A DNA stretch of 64,000 nt from positions 9,548,001-9,612,000 of the forward strand of contig JBHGNT010000014.1 of assembly GCA_043228905.1 (NCBI GenBank), in the 5' to 3' direction. The notes beneath the pieces were generated by a model, which was not told the DNA's origin, made no database searches, and saw nothing but the letters and a program-made list of their open reading frames with translations. Below are positions 33,052 to 42,414 of this stretch, piece after piece. The stretch's first letter is position 1. The number at the start of each line of letters is the position of its first letter. This DNA comes from Azolla caroliniana. Taxonomy: Eukaryota > Polypodiophyta. The translations under genes and the position numbers were made by a program.

Positions 33052-33535
33052 AGCGTATGTTCTGACTGATCGGCAGACTGTTGATATCTTCACCAAGCCC
33101 CTTAGTCTCGTCAAGTTGTGGCAATTCTCGGGTGCGCTTGGCTTGCGGCACCTCGACGTGCCGACTGTGAGGGGGAGAAAAGACCAGGAAAGGAGCAGAA
33201 GTGACCGTGAAGCCGAGTCGGATGAAGAATTCGATTTCGAGTCAACTAAAGAAGCCAAAGGTAGAAACATGGGCAGCAACCGAAGGGAAGAGCAAGAGTC
33301 AGCCGAACAAGGGGGAGATGAAGCCAATATGGGTGAGAAGGCGAAGACCAAGACTTGGTTTGATATGGTTAAGGGCCTAAACATAGAAGACGAATTGGAG
33401 ACAACCAATTTGGGTAAGAGCAGAAACGAATCGGAGACAGCCGATTCGGTTCGAATGTTTGATTCGAAAACGCTGAATCAACTGAAGGCCAAGCTGAGGA
33501 AAGGGCAGTGGAAGAGGTGCCAACACCGTGACAAC
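33052..33535 (+). pseudogene. Copia C end of RNase H and charged 3' region, part 1
   Basis: AYVLTDRQTVDIFTKPLSLVKLW closes Pol. TGAGGGGGAGAA (about 33169-33180) is a polypurine tract, but the LTR does not follow. Instead an open frame continues to 33538 with SDREAESDEEFDFESTKEAK, EEQESAEQGGDEANMGEKAK and MVKGLNIEDELETTNLGKSRNE. The last segment is shared with copia D (VVKGLKMEDKL, near 24115). It is interrupted at ACAAC (33531-33535) by a solo LTR. Confidence 0.75.
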
Positions 33536-34176
33536 TAACATGAAATATGCGTGTGCGGAATATATCTCGGCCACAACCGAGACTTCAATCACTTCGTTAG
33601 AATCACAACCACAGAAGAAATGGGAAATGAAGGTAAATGCACGTACACACAAATAATATGAGCCGAAGAGAGTACACAATATGTTTATGTGGAAAACCCT
33701 AAACGGGAAAAACCACGGGAGCCCACTAGCTCCAACTATCACTATGTAAGGAGAATACAACAGAGGAACACAGAGGCAACGACCTCTTGCTCTCAACCTT
33801 TGCCTGGCAGCAGTTACAATAGAGACACACACTGTCTCTCTCTCTCTCTCTCTATCCCTCTACTACACTCTGTGCAGTGGTTACACCAAAAATAACTATA
33901 TACAAAATAATGACAACACAATGATACACGCATCTCTGTTTTCCCTAGGTCATATTTATACTAATATGACATTAGGAATATTTATAGATATAGCCCCAAT
34001 TGGCTCTCAAAAACATATTTCCATATATGTCCCTTCATCCGATGAGAGCTTCTCACCGGACCTGCATCATCTGGTTCTCACTTGGTCTTCCTTGTCGGGT
34101 ACTCATCATCCGGTTCTCAGCGGGTCTTCCTTGCCGGGTACTCATCATCCCATCCGGAGGGACCGAAATCCTAACA
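33536..34176 (-). repeat. Solo copia LTR inside copia C
   Basis: This 641-bp LTR is related to copia E, with plus-strand ends TAACATGAAA and AATCCTAACA. It is flanked by ACAAC (33531-33535 and 34177-34181). A CT run lies at about 33835-33853. No internal region remains. Confidence 0.9.
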
Positions 34177-34343
34177 ACAACAAGGGAGTTGAGAAAGGCC
34201 ACACAAGCAGACAAGCCGACCGAAATGGTCGAGGCGCGCGGAATCGAACGGGTCGAGGAGCGCGAGCGAGGCGTGAAGCCAGGAGAAGCTGGAACGAAGA
34301 TTCAAAAGAGTAGGCGGAACCTCAACTTGAGATTGAGGGCGAG
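34177..34343 (+). pseudogene. Copia C charged 3' region, part 2, and second purine tract
   Basis: It continues the region cut by the solo LTR. Arg/Glu-rich sequence (GRGARNRTGRGARARREARRS) ends at GATTGAGGGCGAG next to the 3' LTR. The parallel stretch in copia D is 24340-24541. Confidence 0.6.
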
Positions 34344-34756
34344 TGTTGAGATACAAGCTCAACATTGGGTGCGTAAACCAATGTGTAGACTGGGTGCGTA
34401 AATCGGGTGCACAACGAGAGGTCGTAGCGGTGCCTAAATCGGGAGGCCGTTGGATAGATATTCCGTAGAGGAATACATTTTGGGAGTTAGTGTAGAGGCT
34501 CATTGATGAGCATTGAAGTATGTGTCAATACTTCTGTCAATCCGTATGGACTTGTATAAAAGTGCTCTCGAAGCACATCCTATGTATAGAGTTTTAGAGT
34601 ATTGTTTTGAAATAGAGTTTTTGTGTTCTGCTCTCTCTGTCTCTCCCGCATACACTATGTTGATTAAGCTTTCCATTAAACCTTCCTCATGCTCTTTGTC
34701 TTATTTTTGTTGTTACCCGGTTGTGCCTGGTAAGCTTCCACACGTATTCTTTTACA
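34344..34756 (+). repeat. Copia C, 3' LTR
   Basis: It starts TGTTGAGATACAAGCTC and ends CTTTTACA, with TATAAAAG near 34556. It matches 12746-13098 plus an insert of about 60 bp. AAAGT follows. Confidence 0.93.
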
Positions 34757-35167
34757 AAAGTCGATTGAGGCATACGAGTCGGAGTTGGTCGACCTTCAGC
34801 AACCAATCGACATGTATGAACATGTGTCGAGTGAAGAGTCCGCAGAGACATCCGAACCTAAGCCGACAATGGGAAGTGGAAGATATCCACTTAGGCAAAG
34901 GAGAGCACCCTCACAATACGCCAGTCAATCTATTTTATTGACTAATGAAGATGAGCCAGAGTGCTACGAGGAGGCCATGGAAGACATGTTGAAGGAGAAA
35001 TGGCAGAGTGCACTATAAGAAGAGATGGACTCCTTGCATGAGGACTACACATACGACTTGGTGGAACTACCGAAAGGTAAGAGAGCCCTAAGAAACAAAT
35101 GGGTCTTCAAGCTGAAGAATAGGGAAGATGGCAGTTCACGCAGATACAAGGCCTGAATCGTGGTAAA
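34757..35167 (+). pseudogene. Copia A, fragment 2 (linker and start of RT)
   Basis: It continues 12549-12745: KSIEAYESELVDLQQP, SGRYPLRQRRAPSQYA, LLTNEDEPECYEEAM and then, after a TAA at 35016, LPKGKRALRNKWVFKLK and RYKA*IVV. It stops within VVKG at GTAAA (35163-35167), the chromovirus 2 target site. The next residues, GFQQKKGVDF, are at 46398. Confidence 0.9.
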
Positions 35168-35458
35168 TGTCATGATATGGCAAGACTCGAACCCATCACC
35201 TTATACTACATGGGTCGAGCTCTTGACCATTAGACTATACATTGTAATACGTAGAATATTATTTTCATTTATGTTTTATTATAGAAAATTGATGTATATT
35301 CCAGATTTCTCTGGAACATTCTAGAAACTTCAGGAGTATTCCTTAGAACACTATAAAAGGAGGCACGAGGCATTATTTCGAACCAAATCAGTTCAACGCC
35401 AGTCGTAAGCCTCCCAGCTACTACTGTACATTCTCTTCACATAATATATATCTTTTCT

Positions 35459-35519
<61 letters not shown>

Positions 35520-35630
35520 CCTCCCTCCCTCTCACTCACTCTTTCCTTCTCTCGAGAGTTCTTCACCTCTCTTAGTACTAATACTTCTTTTAGTACTAAT
35601 TCCTTCTCTGTCTTAGTACTGTTCCTGACA
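35168..35630 (+). repeat. Chromovirus 2, 5' LTR
   Basis: TGTCATGATATGG...TTCCTGACA. TATAAAAG is at 35352. AAATCAGTTCAA (35385-35396) is 33 nt downstream, one base off the primer-site complement; the 3' LTR copy is exact. It has a very long CT run (about 35464-35515) and three AGTACT hexamers. Confidence 0.94.
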
Positions 35631-35632
35631 GT

Positions 35633-35644
35633 TTGAACCGATTT
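35633..35644 (+). other. Chromovirus 2 self-priming type primer binding site
   Basis: TTGAACCGATTT starts 2 nt after the LTR, as in chromovirus 1. It is the exact complement of AAATCGGTTCAA in the 3' LTR (46174-46185), 33 nt after the TATA box. Relative to chromovirus 1 both partners changed (T to C in the RNA end, A to G in the site). Confidence 0.72.
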
Positions 35645-35724
35645 CAATCGATCTTCCTTTCCTCCTCTTCCTTTCCTCCTTTTCCTTTTATCTTCTTATT
35701 AATCCTCTTATCCTCCCTAGTAAA

Positions 35725-36092
35725 ATGGAAACTATTAGCGCTCAGGAATACCAATCTGTTTTCTCGGAGCTCTAGTGCTTAAAAGAGAAATTTGTAGCAC
35801 TAGAACAAGAAAATCATCGCTTGTTGGGGGATCTTCAACAAATAGCGCTGGAAAAACAACAACAACACGGGGAGCTGACACTACATGTACAACAACTCGA
35901 AGCGACTATCATATCATTACAACAACAAGGATCAAGCACTCAAGGGATTCACAAAGAACCCAAAATCGGTCTTCCTGCAAAATTTGATGGGACCCGATCA
36001 CAGTTTAGAGGGTTTTTGAATCAGGTACGTTTAGTGATACAAATTCATCCTTCTCAATATCCCACCGATGCATCACAAGTGGGACTAGTAGG
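35725..36092 (+). pseudogene. gag: Chromovirus 2 Gag, N-terminal part
   Basis: ATG 35725 gives [16 protein letters not shown], then TAG at 35773 where chromovirus 1 has Gln. Coiled-coil and capsid sequence ([23 protein letters not shown]) continues to QVGLVG at GTAGG (36088-36092), where copia K inserted. It resumes at 41603. Confidence 0.9.
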
Positions 36093-36397
36093 TGTCGAAT
36101 ACAAGTGTATAATGGACGTATTCACACTATCCCTTTGTATAGCTTAAGTTTGGGCCATTTGTGTAATTAGCATAAATGGTAGTTGCCCTATGTCGGTCAC
36201 TATATAAAGTGACCTTGTAATCTTGTTGTAAGGTTGGGGTGTTGTATTATTGCTTTGTGGAATAGAAAGTCTTTTGTGCCTCTCTCTCTCTCTCTCTCCC
36301 TATCTCTGTGCAACGACCTAGAAACTGTCATACGCAGGTACAGAGAAGAGTCGAATGCTTCTTGATCTTCCGCATCGACACGGCCTCGTCTTCAACA
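36093..36397 (+). repeat. Copia K, 5' LTR
   Basis: It starts TGTCGAATACAAG and ends GTCTTCAACA, with TATATAAAG near 36202 and a CT run at about 36281-36298. It is followed by TT and the primer site. Confidence 0.95.
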
Positions 36398-36399
36398 TT

Positions 36400-36411
36400 T
36401 GGTATCAGAGC
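36400..36411 (+). other. Copia K primer binding site (initiator tRNA-Met)
   Basis: TGGTATCAGAGC lies 2 nt after the LTR. Confidence 0.95.
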
Positions 36412-37090
36412 CTGCACACTATTCGGTCCTTCAATCCGCTGTCGGCCGTCGTCTTAACCTGCACAGCATTCTGTTTCCTGCGTCATTCGAAGAAGAGAGA
36501 AGAAGAAAAACGAGGCTTGCATCTCTTCGCGTTAGATCATCTTCGCTTGGAGTAAGCCAGCCGGTTGTACTCCGTTCCTTGTGATCGCAACCGCTCGAGG
36601 TGAAATCCCCTTGTGCAACATTGACACGATCGTGCTTCACTCGGTTAAACGGCATCCGAAAAGGTCATTAAACGCTGCTCGCCGCTCGTTGTAACCACTC
36701 GGTGCAGATCGGTCTCAAGACAACAACCCCAATTCGCGCTTCATCCGGCTGATCGACATTCGGGAGGATCAGTTGGATCTGTCTCTCTCGTCGCTGCAGC
36801 CACCCGAAGCAGAATCGGTCCAGATAATCGGTTTCAATAATCGGTATTCGGCATATATATCCGAAGCGAACCGGGCTCACTCCGACTCGGCAACATTCGG
36901 GAAGACCAGTCGGTCCTGTCCCTCAAGTTACCGGAGTCAATTCGAGCAAGTTCAACAATACATATATCCGAAGCCGAACCGACTCGGGTTCAAATCCGAC
37001 TAGAACGATATCGGGTGAGCCAACCGGCTGCACTCCAACAAGGTTCGTAGTCAACTCCGAACCGAGCTTCGTCAACCGAAACCAAATTTG
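36412..37090 (+). other. Copia K untranslated leader
   Basis: About 680 bp precede the gag ATG without a long open frame. CGAAGC, AATCGG and CCGAAC motifs recur loosely (36795-37080). This is likely the packaging and dimerisation region; that is inference from position. Confidence 0.6.
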
Positions 37091-38005
37091 ATGGCATCAA
37101 CATCCGGCTCGTCAGAAATGAGTCTACGAAAGTTCGATGGATCGAACTTCAACTTCTGGAAGGAACAAATGCAGGACTATCTCATAGTCAAGGGGCAAAT
37201 CGATCCCATCGAAAATGAAGAACCTCCAGAAGGATACAAACCAATTGAGTGGCAGAAGCTGGACAGAATCGTCCGCGCCACGATTCGGATGCACCTATCG
37301 GAATCGGTATACTTTACGGTGCAATCGTGTACGACAGCATTCAAACTGTGGAAAACACTGTCGGACACTTACGAAAAGAAGGTCGCCGCAACGAAGATGT
37401 TTCTGATCCGGCGCCTCTACAACTTGCGGATGAAAGAATCCGATTCGGTTCAAGCACACCTCAATGAGTACGAAAGCATAAGCTCCCAAATCTCGTCACA
37501 GGGGATGGCAATCGAGGATGAACTCAGAGCAATGATACTCATGAGCAGCCTTCCCTCATCATGGGAAACTTTCGTCACAACCGTGTGCAACGCGTCAACC
37601 ACGGCTGTTAAATACTCCGAAGTCACGAGCGCAATCCTGACCGAAGCAGCTCGGAGAAAGTCTTTCGCCAAAGACTCAACAGACAACGCTTACGTAGTAC
37701 AAGGTTCGACAGACCGATCGAACATACGAGGAAGAGATTCCTCACGGCCGCCGAACAATCAGCGAAGACGGAGCCAGTCACGGGATAACCGAATCTGCAA
37801 CTATTGCAAGAAACCCGGACACATCAAAGCCGACTGCCGCGCACTCAAAAACAAGAACAACAAGAAGAGTGGCCGGCATGAGGAGATCAATTACGTCAGC
37901 TTCTCAGCTGATGTGCTACCAGACGACCGAATATACTATCAATCGAAAATCCAGTCGGATCAGAAGTTCTACTCACGACTGAAGAATCGAGCACATGGCT
38001 CTTAG
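37091..38005 (+). CDS. gag: Copia K Gag
   Basis: This open frame of about 304 residues begins at ATG 37091 (MASTSGSSEMSLRKFDGSNF). A copia capsid domain spans about residues 10-200 (FNFWKEQMQDYLIVKG, AFKLWKTLSDTYEKK, EYESISSQISSQGMAI, LPSSWETFVTTV). An Arg/Ser-rich stretch follows, then a CCHC knuckle CNYCKKPGHIKADC at about 236-249. Gag packages the RNA and forms the particle. The stop is TAG 38003. From about 37911 the -1 frame is also open and leads into protease. A single-ORF gag-pol is usual for copia, so either a 1-bp indel or real frameshifting applies. Confidence 0.92.
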   Translation: MASTSGSSEMSLRKFDGSNFNFWKEQMQDYLIVKGQIDPIENEEPPEGYKPIEWQKLDRIVRATIRMHLSESVYFTVQSCTTAFKLWKTLSDTYEKKVAATKMFLIRRLYNLRMKESDSVQAHLNEYESISSQISSQGMAIEDELRAMILMSSLPSSWETFVTTVCNASTTAVKYSEVTSAILTEAARRKSFAKDSTDNAYVVQGSTDRSNIRGRDSSRPPNNQRRRSQSRDNRICNYCKKPGHIKADCRALKNKNNKKSGRHEEINYVSFSADVLPDDRIYYQSKIQSDQKFYSRLKNRAHGS

Positions 38006-38025
38006 ATTCGGGCGCGTCATTTCAC

Positions 38026-41000
38026 GTGACTCCTCATCGATCCCAATTTCGGCAATATACGATCCGTCACTCCGACTCAGTTCGAGTCGGCAACTCACAA
38101 CACTGTGACATCATCGGAATCGGCACAGTAGAGCTCAACCTTGCAGGTGGCTCTACACTTGTACTCCACAATGTCCGACATGTACCCGAGCTCTCAAGGC
38201 CATTGATCTCAGTCGGACAACTAGACGAAGACGGCATTCGTGCCGGTTTTTCTTCGGGAGGGTGGACACTCCACAGGGGGAACCTCCTGCTTGCTAGAGG
38301 ACCCAAGATACACTCCCTGTATCCGTTACATGTTACGCTCAGAGAGGGTAACCTGTTTCTGGTGGATATTCCTGTGTCATCACTATGGCACCGAAGATTA
38401 GGACACCTCAGCAAGGCCGGCATTACGCATCTTTCTGGAGCCGGATACATCCCCAAACTCTCCTTCTCCGACCACCAATTCTGCGAGCATTGCCAGTATG
38501 GCAAACAAGCAGCCGCATCACACCCGACATCAGCACCACGAGAAACGAGACCTCTCGATTTAGTCCACTCGGACGTCTGTGGCCCAATGCCGCATCAGTC
38601 TCTCGGCGGTGCCTCTTACTTCGTCAGTTTTATTGACGATTCGACTCGAAAGGTGTGGGCTTATCCAATTCGCACCAAAGATCGTGTCTTCTCGATCTTC
38701 ACCGATTGGCTCGCTATGGTAGAAAATCAAACCGACCGAAAGCTGAAATGCTTTCGGACAGACAATGGGGGAGAGTTCAAATCCGAAGAATTCGTCAAAT
38801 TCTGCCGACAACGCGGCATCCGACGTGAATTTACGGCACCACACAGTCCGGAGCAAAACGGGATTGCAGAACGAATGAATCGGACAATCCAAGAACGGAT
38901 AGTTTCCATGCTCCAACACTCCGGACTGTCGGATGGCTTCTGGGCAGAGGCTCTACTCACGGCAGTACACATAATCAATATGTCGCCAAGCAGACCTCTA
39001 GGACTTCAAATTCCTCAGGAACTATGGATCGGCAGTAAGCCGAATTACGACAAGCTGAGGATCTTCGGATGCGAGGCGTACGCCCTTATTCCGAAAGATG
39101 ATCGCCGAAAACTTGCACCTCGGTCCAGGAAATGCATTTTCCTTGGATATGGATCCGACGGCGAAATGGGATACCGACTCTGGGACCCCGAACGCAGACA
39201 AATCGTTCGAAGTTCGGACGTTGTGTTCAACGAGTCGGCTATGAATCCATCAGTCGAAAAACCGATCGAAGTCCGAAGGGTAACATTTTCCGATGTGCCG
39301 ACCCTTCAAGAAGGCCCCGCTCTTAACACACGGTCAGCTTCACGGGTAGCTGAACCTTACATTACCGACTCGGACAACCCCGACTCGGCACAGCAGAACA
39401 ATCCGCTTTCGGACCATCCGACCTCGATACCCGATGCGACCAGTCCAATCTTACCTCGACGATCCGAGAGACTGTCGCAACCTCCGGAGAGGTATTCTCC
39501 TGGAATTTTCTTCACCGACGCCGGCGAACCGACATCTTACGAAGAAGCATCGACATCTGTCGATTCAGCCACCTGGCATCTGGCGATGGAGTCGGAAATG
39601 CACTCCATTCGGGCAAACAAGACTTGGGATCTGGTCGAATTACCTAGGAACCGACGTGCTCTTCCTTGCAAGTGGGTTTATCGACTAAAAGAGACGTCTG
39701 ATTCGACCACCCCAAAGTACAAGGCCAGATTAGTTGCGAAGGGCTTCCCACAAGAATATGGCGTCGACTTCGACGAGATTTTTTCACCAGTGGTGAAAAT
39801 GACAACCCTTCGTTTTCTACTCGGCGTAGTGGCAGCCGACAACTTGGAGCTGATTCAGCTAGATGTCAAAACCGCCTTCCTCCATGGTGATCTTGAAGAG
39901 GAAATTTATATGGAACAGCCAAAAGGCTTCGTGGCAACTGGCCAAGAACATCTAGTCTGCCGACTCAGGAAGAGTCTATACGGCCTCAAACAGGCACCGC
40001 GACAATGGTACAAGAAGTTCGACGACTTCATCCAATCGATCGGCTTCTCAAAAAGCGATGAGGACCATTGTCTCTTTACCAACACAGCTCAAGATGGATC
40101 ACCCATCTTCCTCATCATTTACGTGGACGACATGCTAATTTCTGGACGCCACGCGGGCGAACTTGCCGATCTCATTCGGCAACTGCGGTTGAAGTTTGCC
40201 ATGAAGGACCTCGGTCCGGCACGACACATACTCGGCATGAAGATTAGTCGGCATCGCGATAAACGACATCTTTTTTTGTCTCAGACCGACTATATCCGAC
40301 GTGTCTTAGAACGCTTCAACATGCAATCAGCCAAATCTGCATCAACCCCGCTCCCCATGAATCTTCGGCTCTCTCAGCGAGACTGCCCGACATCCGGTCC
40401 GGAGGGGGAAGATATGAAGTCGGTACCGTATGCACCGGCAGTCGGCTCCCTTATGTACCTGATGGTCGCGACACGGCCTGATATTTCTCACGCCGTAGGA
40501 GTCGTTAGCAGATTTATGCACAATCCTGGCCGATCGCATTGGAACGCAGTCAAGCATGTGTTCAGATATCTGGCTGGCACAAAAGACCACGGCATTCTTT
40601 TCGGTCCGAACCAAACCTCAGGCGTAGTCGGTTACACCGACTCGGACTTCGCCGGCTGTATAGACAGTCGGAAATCAACAACCGGATACTGCTTCAAGTT
40701 CGGCAATGGAGCAATTTCGTGGAAATCGAAACTTCAGGAGTGCACAGCGACCTCAACGACCGAAGCAGAATATGTAGCTGCGTCCGACGCTGCAAAAGAA
40801 GCTTTGTGGCTCGGCCGGCTGGCGCACACGTTTCGACAAGTCGACCATGACTCGGCTCCAGTTGTCTATAGCGACAGTCAAGGTGCTGTTGCCTTGTCGA
40901 GAAATCCGGTTCACCACAACGCCTCCAAACATATTGACGTTCGATATCACTTCGTTCGGGACTGCGTCATTTCAGGGAAAATCGGTCTAGAGAAAATATC

Positions 41001-41103
41001 CACAACCGACAATGTCGCAGATGGAATGACCAAGTGTCTTTCGGCAGACCGCTTTCGGTCTCTTCGGCATCAGATGGGCGTAACGACAAACCAGTCCGGT
41101 TAG
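38026..41103 (+). CDS. pol: Copia K Pol: protease, integrase, RT, RNase H
   Basis: This open frame of about 1025 codons lies in the -1 frame relative to gag. It truly begins further upstream, since the protease site WLLDSGASFHVTPH is encoded at about 37996-38037 in this frame. In order: GAG-pre-integrase (SLWHRRLGHLSKAG, CEHCQYGKQ), integrase core with catalytic D in LVHSDVCGPM, D in RTDNGGEF and E in NGIAERMNRTI, then a Ser/Pro-rich linker. RT has FPQEYGVDFDEIFSPVVKM, LYGLKQAPRQWYKKF and YVDD (40120-40131). RNase H has GYTDSDFAGCIDSRKSTTGY, TSTTEAEYVAA and SKHIDVRYHFVRD. No stop or indel breaks it. LTR identity and this frame suggest that it may still encode active enzyme. Confidence 0.94.
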   Translation: MTPHRSQFRQYTIRHSDSVRVGNSQHCDIIGIGTVELNLAGGSTLVLHNVRHVPELSRPLISVGQLDEDGIRAGFSSGGWTLHRGNLLLARGPKIHSLYPLHVTLREGNLFLVDIPVSSLWHRRLGHLSKAGITHLSGAGYIPKLSFSDHQFCEHCQYGKQAAASHPTSAPRETRPLDLVHSDVCGPMPHQSLGGASYFVSFIDDSTRKVWAYPIRTKDRVFSIFTDWLAMVENQTDRKLKCFRTDNGGEFKSEEFVKFCRQRGIRREFTAPHSPEQNGIAERMNRTIQERIVSMLQHSGLSDGFWAEALLTAVHIINMSPSRPLGLQIPQELWIGSKPNYDKLRIFGCEAYALIPKDDRRKLAPRSRKCIFLGYGSDGEMGYRLWDPERRQIVRSSDVVFNESAMNPSVEKPIEVRRVTFSDVPTLQEGPALNTRSASRVAEPYITDSDNPDSAQQNNPLSDHPTSIPDATSPILPRRSERLSQPPERYSPGIFFTDAGEPTSYEEASTSVDSATWHLAMESEMHSIRANKTWDLVELPRNRRALPCKWVYRLKETSDSTTPKYKARLVAKGFPQEYGVDFDEIFSPVVKMTTLRFLLGVVAADNLELIQLDVKTAFLHGDLEEEIYMEQPKGFVATGQEHLVCRLRKSLYGLKQAPRQWYKKFDDFIQSIGFSKSDEDHCLFTNTAQDGSPIFLIIYVDDMLISGRHAGELADLIRQLRLKFAMKDLGPARHILGMKISRHRDKRHLFLSQTDYIRRVLERFNMQSAKSASTPLPMNLRLSQRDCPTSGPEGEDMKSVPYAPAVGSLMYLMVATRPDISHAVGVVSRFMHNPGRSHWNAVKHVFRYLAGTKDHGILFGPNQTSGVVGYTDSDFAGCIDSRKSTTGYCFKFGNGAISWKSKLQECTATSTTEAEYVAASDAAKEALWLGRLAHTFRQVDHDSAPVVYSDSQGAVALSRNPVHHNASKHIDVRYHFVRDCVISGKIGLEKISTTDNVADGMTKCLSADRFRSLRHQMGVTTNQSG

Positions 41104-41295
41104 AGCCGGACACAGCGCAGGATGGTTTCCGACAACCGACATCAGTTCCTTAACGATCGGCTTCAACTCTTCCGACCCGACCAGTTCGGTCTTCTGCCTC
41201 GGACCCTGCCGACTCGAACAAAACTGATATGTCCGAGAACCTAGGTTTATACCTGTAATCTTAGATAACCCATGTATACGCCCATTACGGGGGAG

Positions 41296-41602
41296 TGTCG
41301 AATACAAGTGTATAATGGACGTATTCACACTATCCCTTTGTATAGCTTAAGTTTGGGCCATTTGTGTAATTAGCATAAATGGTAGTTGCCCTAAGTCGGT
41401 CACTATATAAAGTGACCTTGTAATCTTGTTGTAAGGTTGGGGTGTTGTATTATTGCTTTGTGGAATAGAAAGTCTTTTGTGCCTCTCTCTCTCTCTCTCT
41501 CTCCCTATCTCTGTGCAACGACCTAGAAACTGTCATACGCAGGTACAGAGAAGAGTCGAATGCTTCTTGATCTTCCGCATCGACACGGCCTCGTCTTCAA
41601 CA
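41296..41602 (+). repeat. Copia K, 3' LTR with purine tract
   Basis: ACGGGGGAG (41287-41295) is the polypurine tract. The LTR matches 36093-36397 almost perfectly. 41104-41286 between the pol stop and the LTR is noncoding. Confidence 0.95.
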
Positions 41603-42382
41603 GTAGGCACTCTCCTTAGTGGCTCAGCGTTAGCATGGTTTGCTCCATTGTTGGAAAAGGATTCTCCATTATTAAACAGTTTTGAAGAATTTATAAGTGA
41701 GTTTAAGGCCTGTTTTGGAGATACTGACAGCATAAGGACTGCAATCAACAAATTCCGGCAATTACGCCAAAGTGATCGTCCAGCTTCCGCATATGCTACA
41801 GATTTCCGCCTACTCGCTACCAATATCCCTTGGGATGATCACACATTGATGGAGCAATTCCGTTATGGCTGACGCAACGATGTCAAGGATTTACTCTTGA
41901 CCTTCCCCGAAGAGGCAAAGTCATTAACAGAAGCAATTAGTCGCTTGGTGAGATGTGACAACCGCCTCTTCGAACGACGTTCGGAACGACAATTCCAGAT
42001 TCCGAGGGCAAGATCAGAGCCTACTTATGCCTCAGTGGTAGCGAAACCTTTTCCGAGGGAGTCATATAATGCGCCTCCAGCAAGTACTCCAACTCCGATG
42101 GAAATTGACACCACGCGTCGTCGTGGACCGCTATCGGAAGAAGAAAAGCAACAACGCCGAGCAAACCGACTATGTCTTTATTGCGGTGGACCAGGGCATA
42201 TCGCGGTAAACTGTCCCCATAGGCCAAGAAGGCAGGTAAACCAAATAGTTGCTAGTTTTGATTGTACTAAACCCGAGTCTATTTCAGTAGGGATATCTGA
42301 TAGTCCTAATAGTACTAATAGCCCAAATCTAGCGAACAAATTTGATGTCCTTAGTCAGTTAGAAGAAGAGTTAAACAACTAA
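41603..42382 (+). pseudogene. gag: Chromovirus 2 Gag, C-terminal part
   Basis: Gag resumes at [18 protein letters not shown], then [17 protein letters not shown] and [22 protein letters not shown] at 41871 breaks the frame where chromovirus 1 has Gly-Asn. 41897-42382 carries [21 protein letters not shown] and the knuckle [14 protein letters not shown] (near 42174). The frame ends TAA 42380, right after GTTAAAC. Confidence 0.9.
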
Positions 42383-42414
42383 GTCCAGCCAAAATAGGAG
42401 CCGTTTGGTTGGAC
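42370..42414 (+). promoter_or_regulatory. Chromovirus 2 -1 frameshift signal
   Basis: G TTA AAC (42370-42376) in the Gag frame is followed by a 6-nt spacer with the TAA stop, and hairpin arms GTCCAGCCAAA (42383-42393) and TTTGGTTGGAC (42404-42414). The stop and spacer bases differ from chromovirus 1, while heptamer, spacing and hairpin are the same. Confidence 0.8.

Larger units (their letters stand above)
12746..34756 (+). mobile_element. Copia C, inserted in copia A; host to copia D, element F and a solo LTR
   Basis: TGTTGAGATAC...TTTTACA ends are flanked by AAAGT (12741-12745 and 34757-34761). The element's own sequence is 12746-15097, 24983-26340, 33052-33535 and 34177-34756. The rest is later insertions. 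It has lost its integrase core (deletion near 14745) and carries many stops. LTRs are 353 and 413 bp; the 5' copy lacks about 60 bp. Confidence 0.93.
36093..41602 (+). mobile_element. Copia K, nearly intact, inserted in chromovirus 2 gag
   Basis: This 5510-bp element has LTRs 36093-36397 and 41296-41602 and GTAGG on both sides (36088-36092 and 41603-41607). By eye the LTRs differ by one substitution and a 2-bp CT length change, so the insertion is young. It has a tRNA-Met primer site, a long leader, one open gag and one 1000-codon open pol in the -1 frame. It is the best candidate for a recently active copia in this window. Confidence 0.95.

Noticed and set aside
35464-35515. CT run as a CRISPR-like or structured array
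   Set aside because: It is a simple dinucleotide repeat inside an LTR, with no spacer-repeat structure.
37950-37962. TCGAAAATCC as a slippery site for copia K
   Set aside because: It is not an X XXY YYZ heptamer in the gag frame, and no strong hairpin follows, so an indel is as likely.
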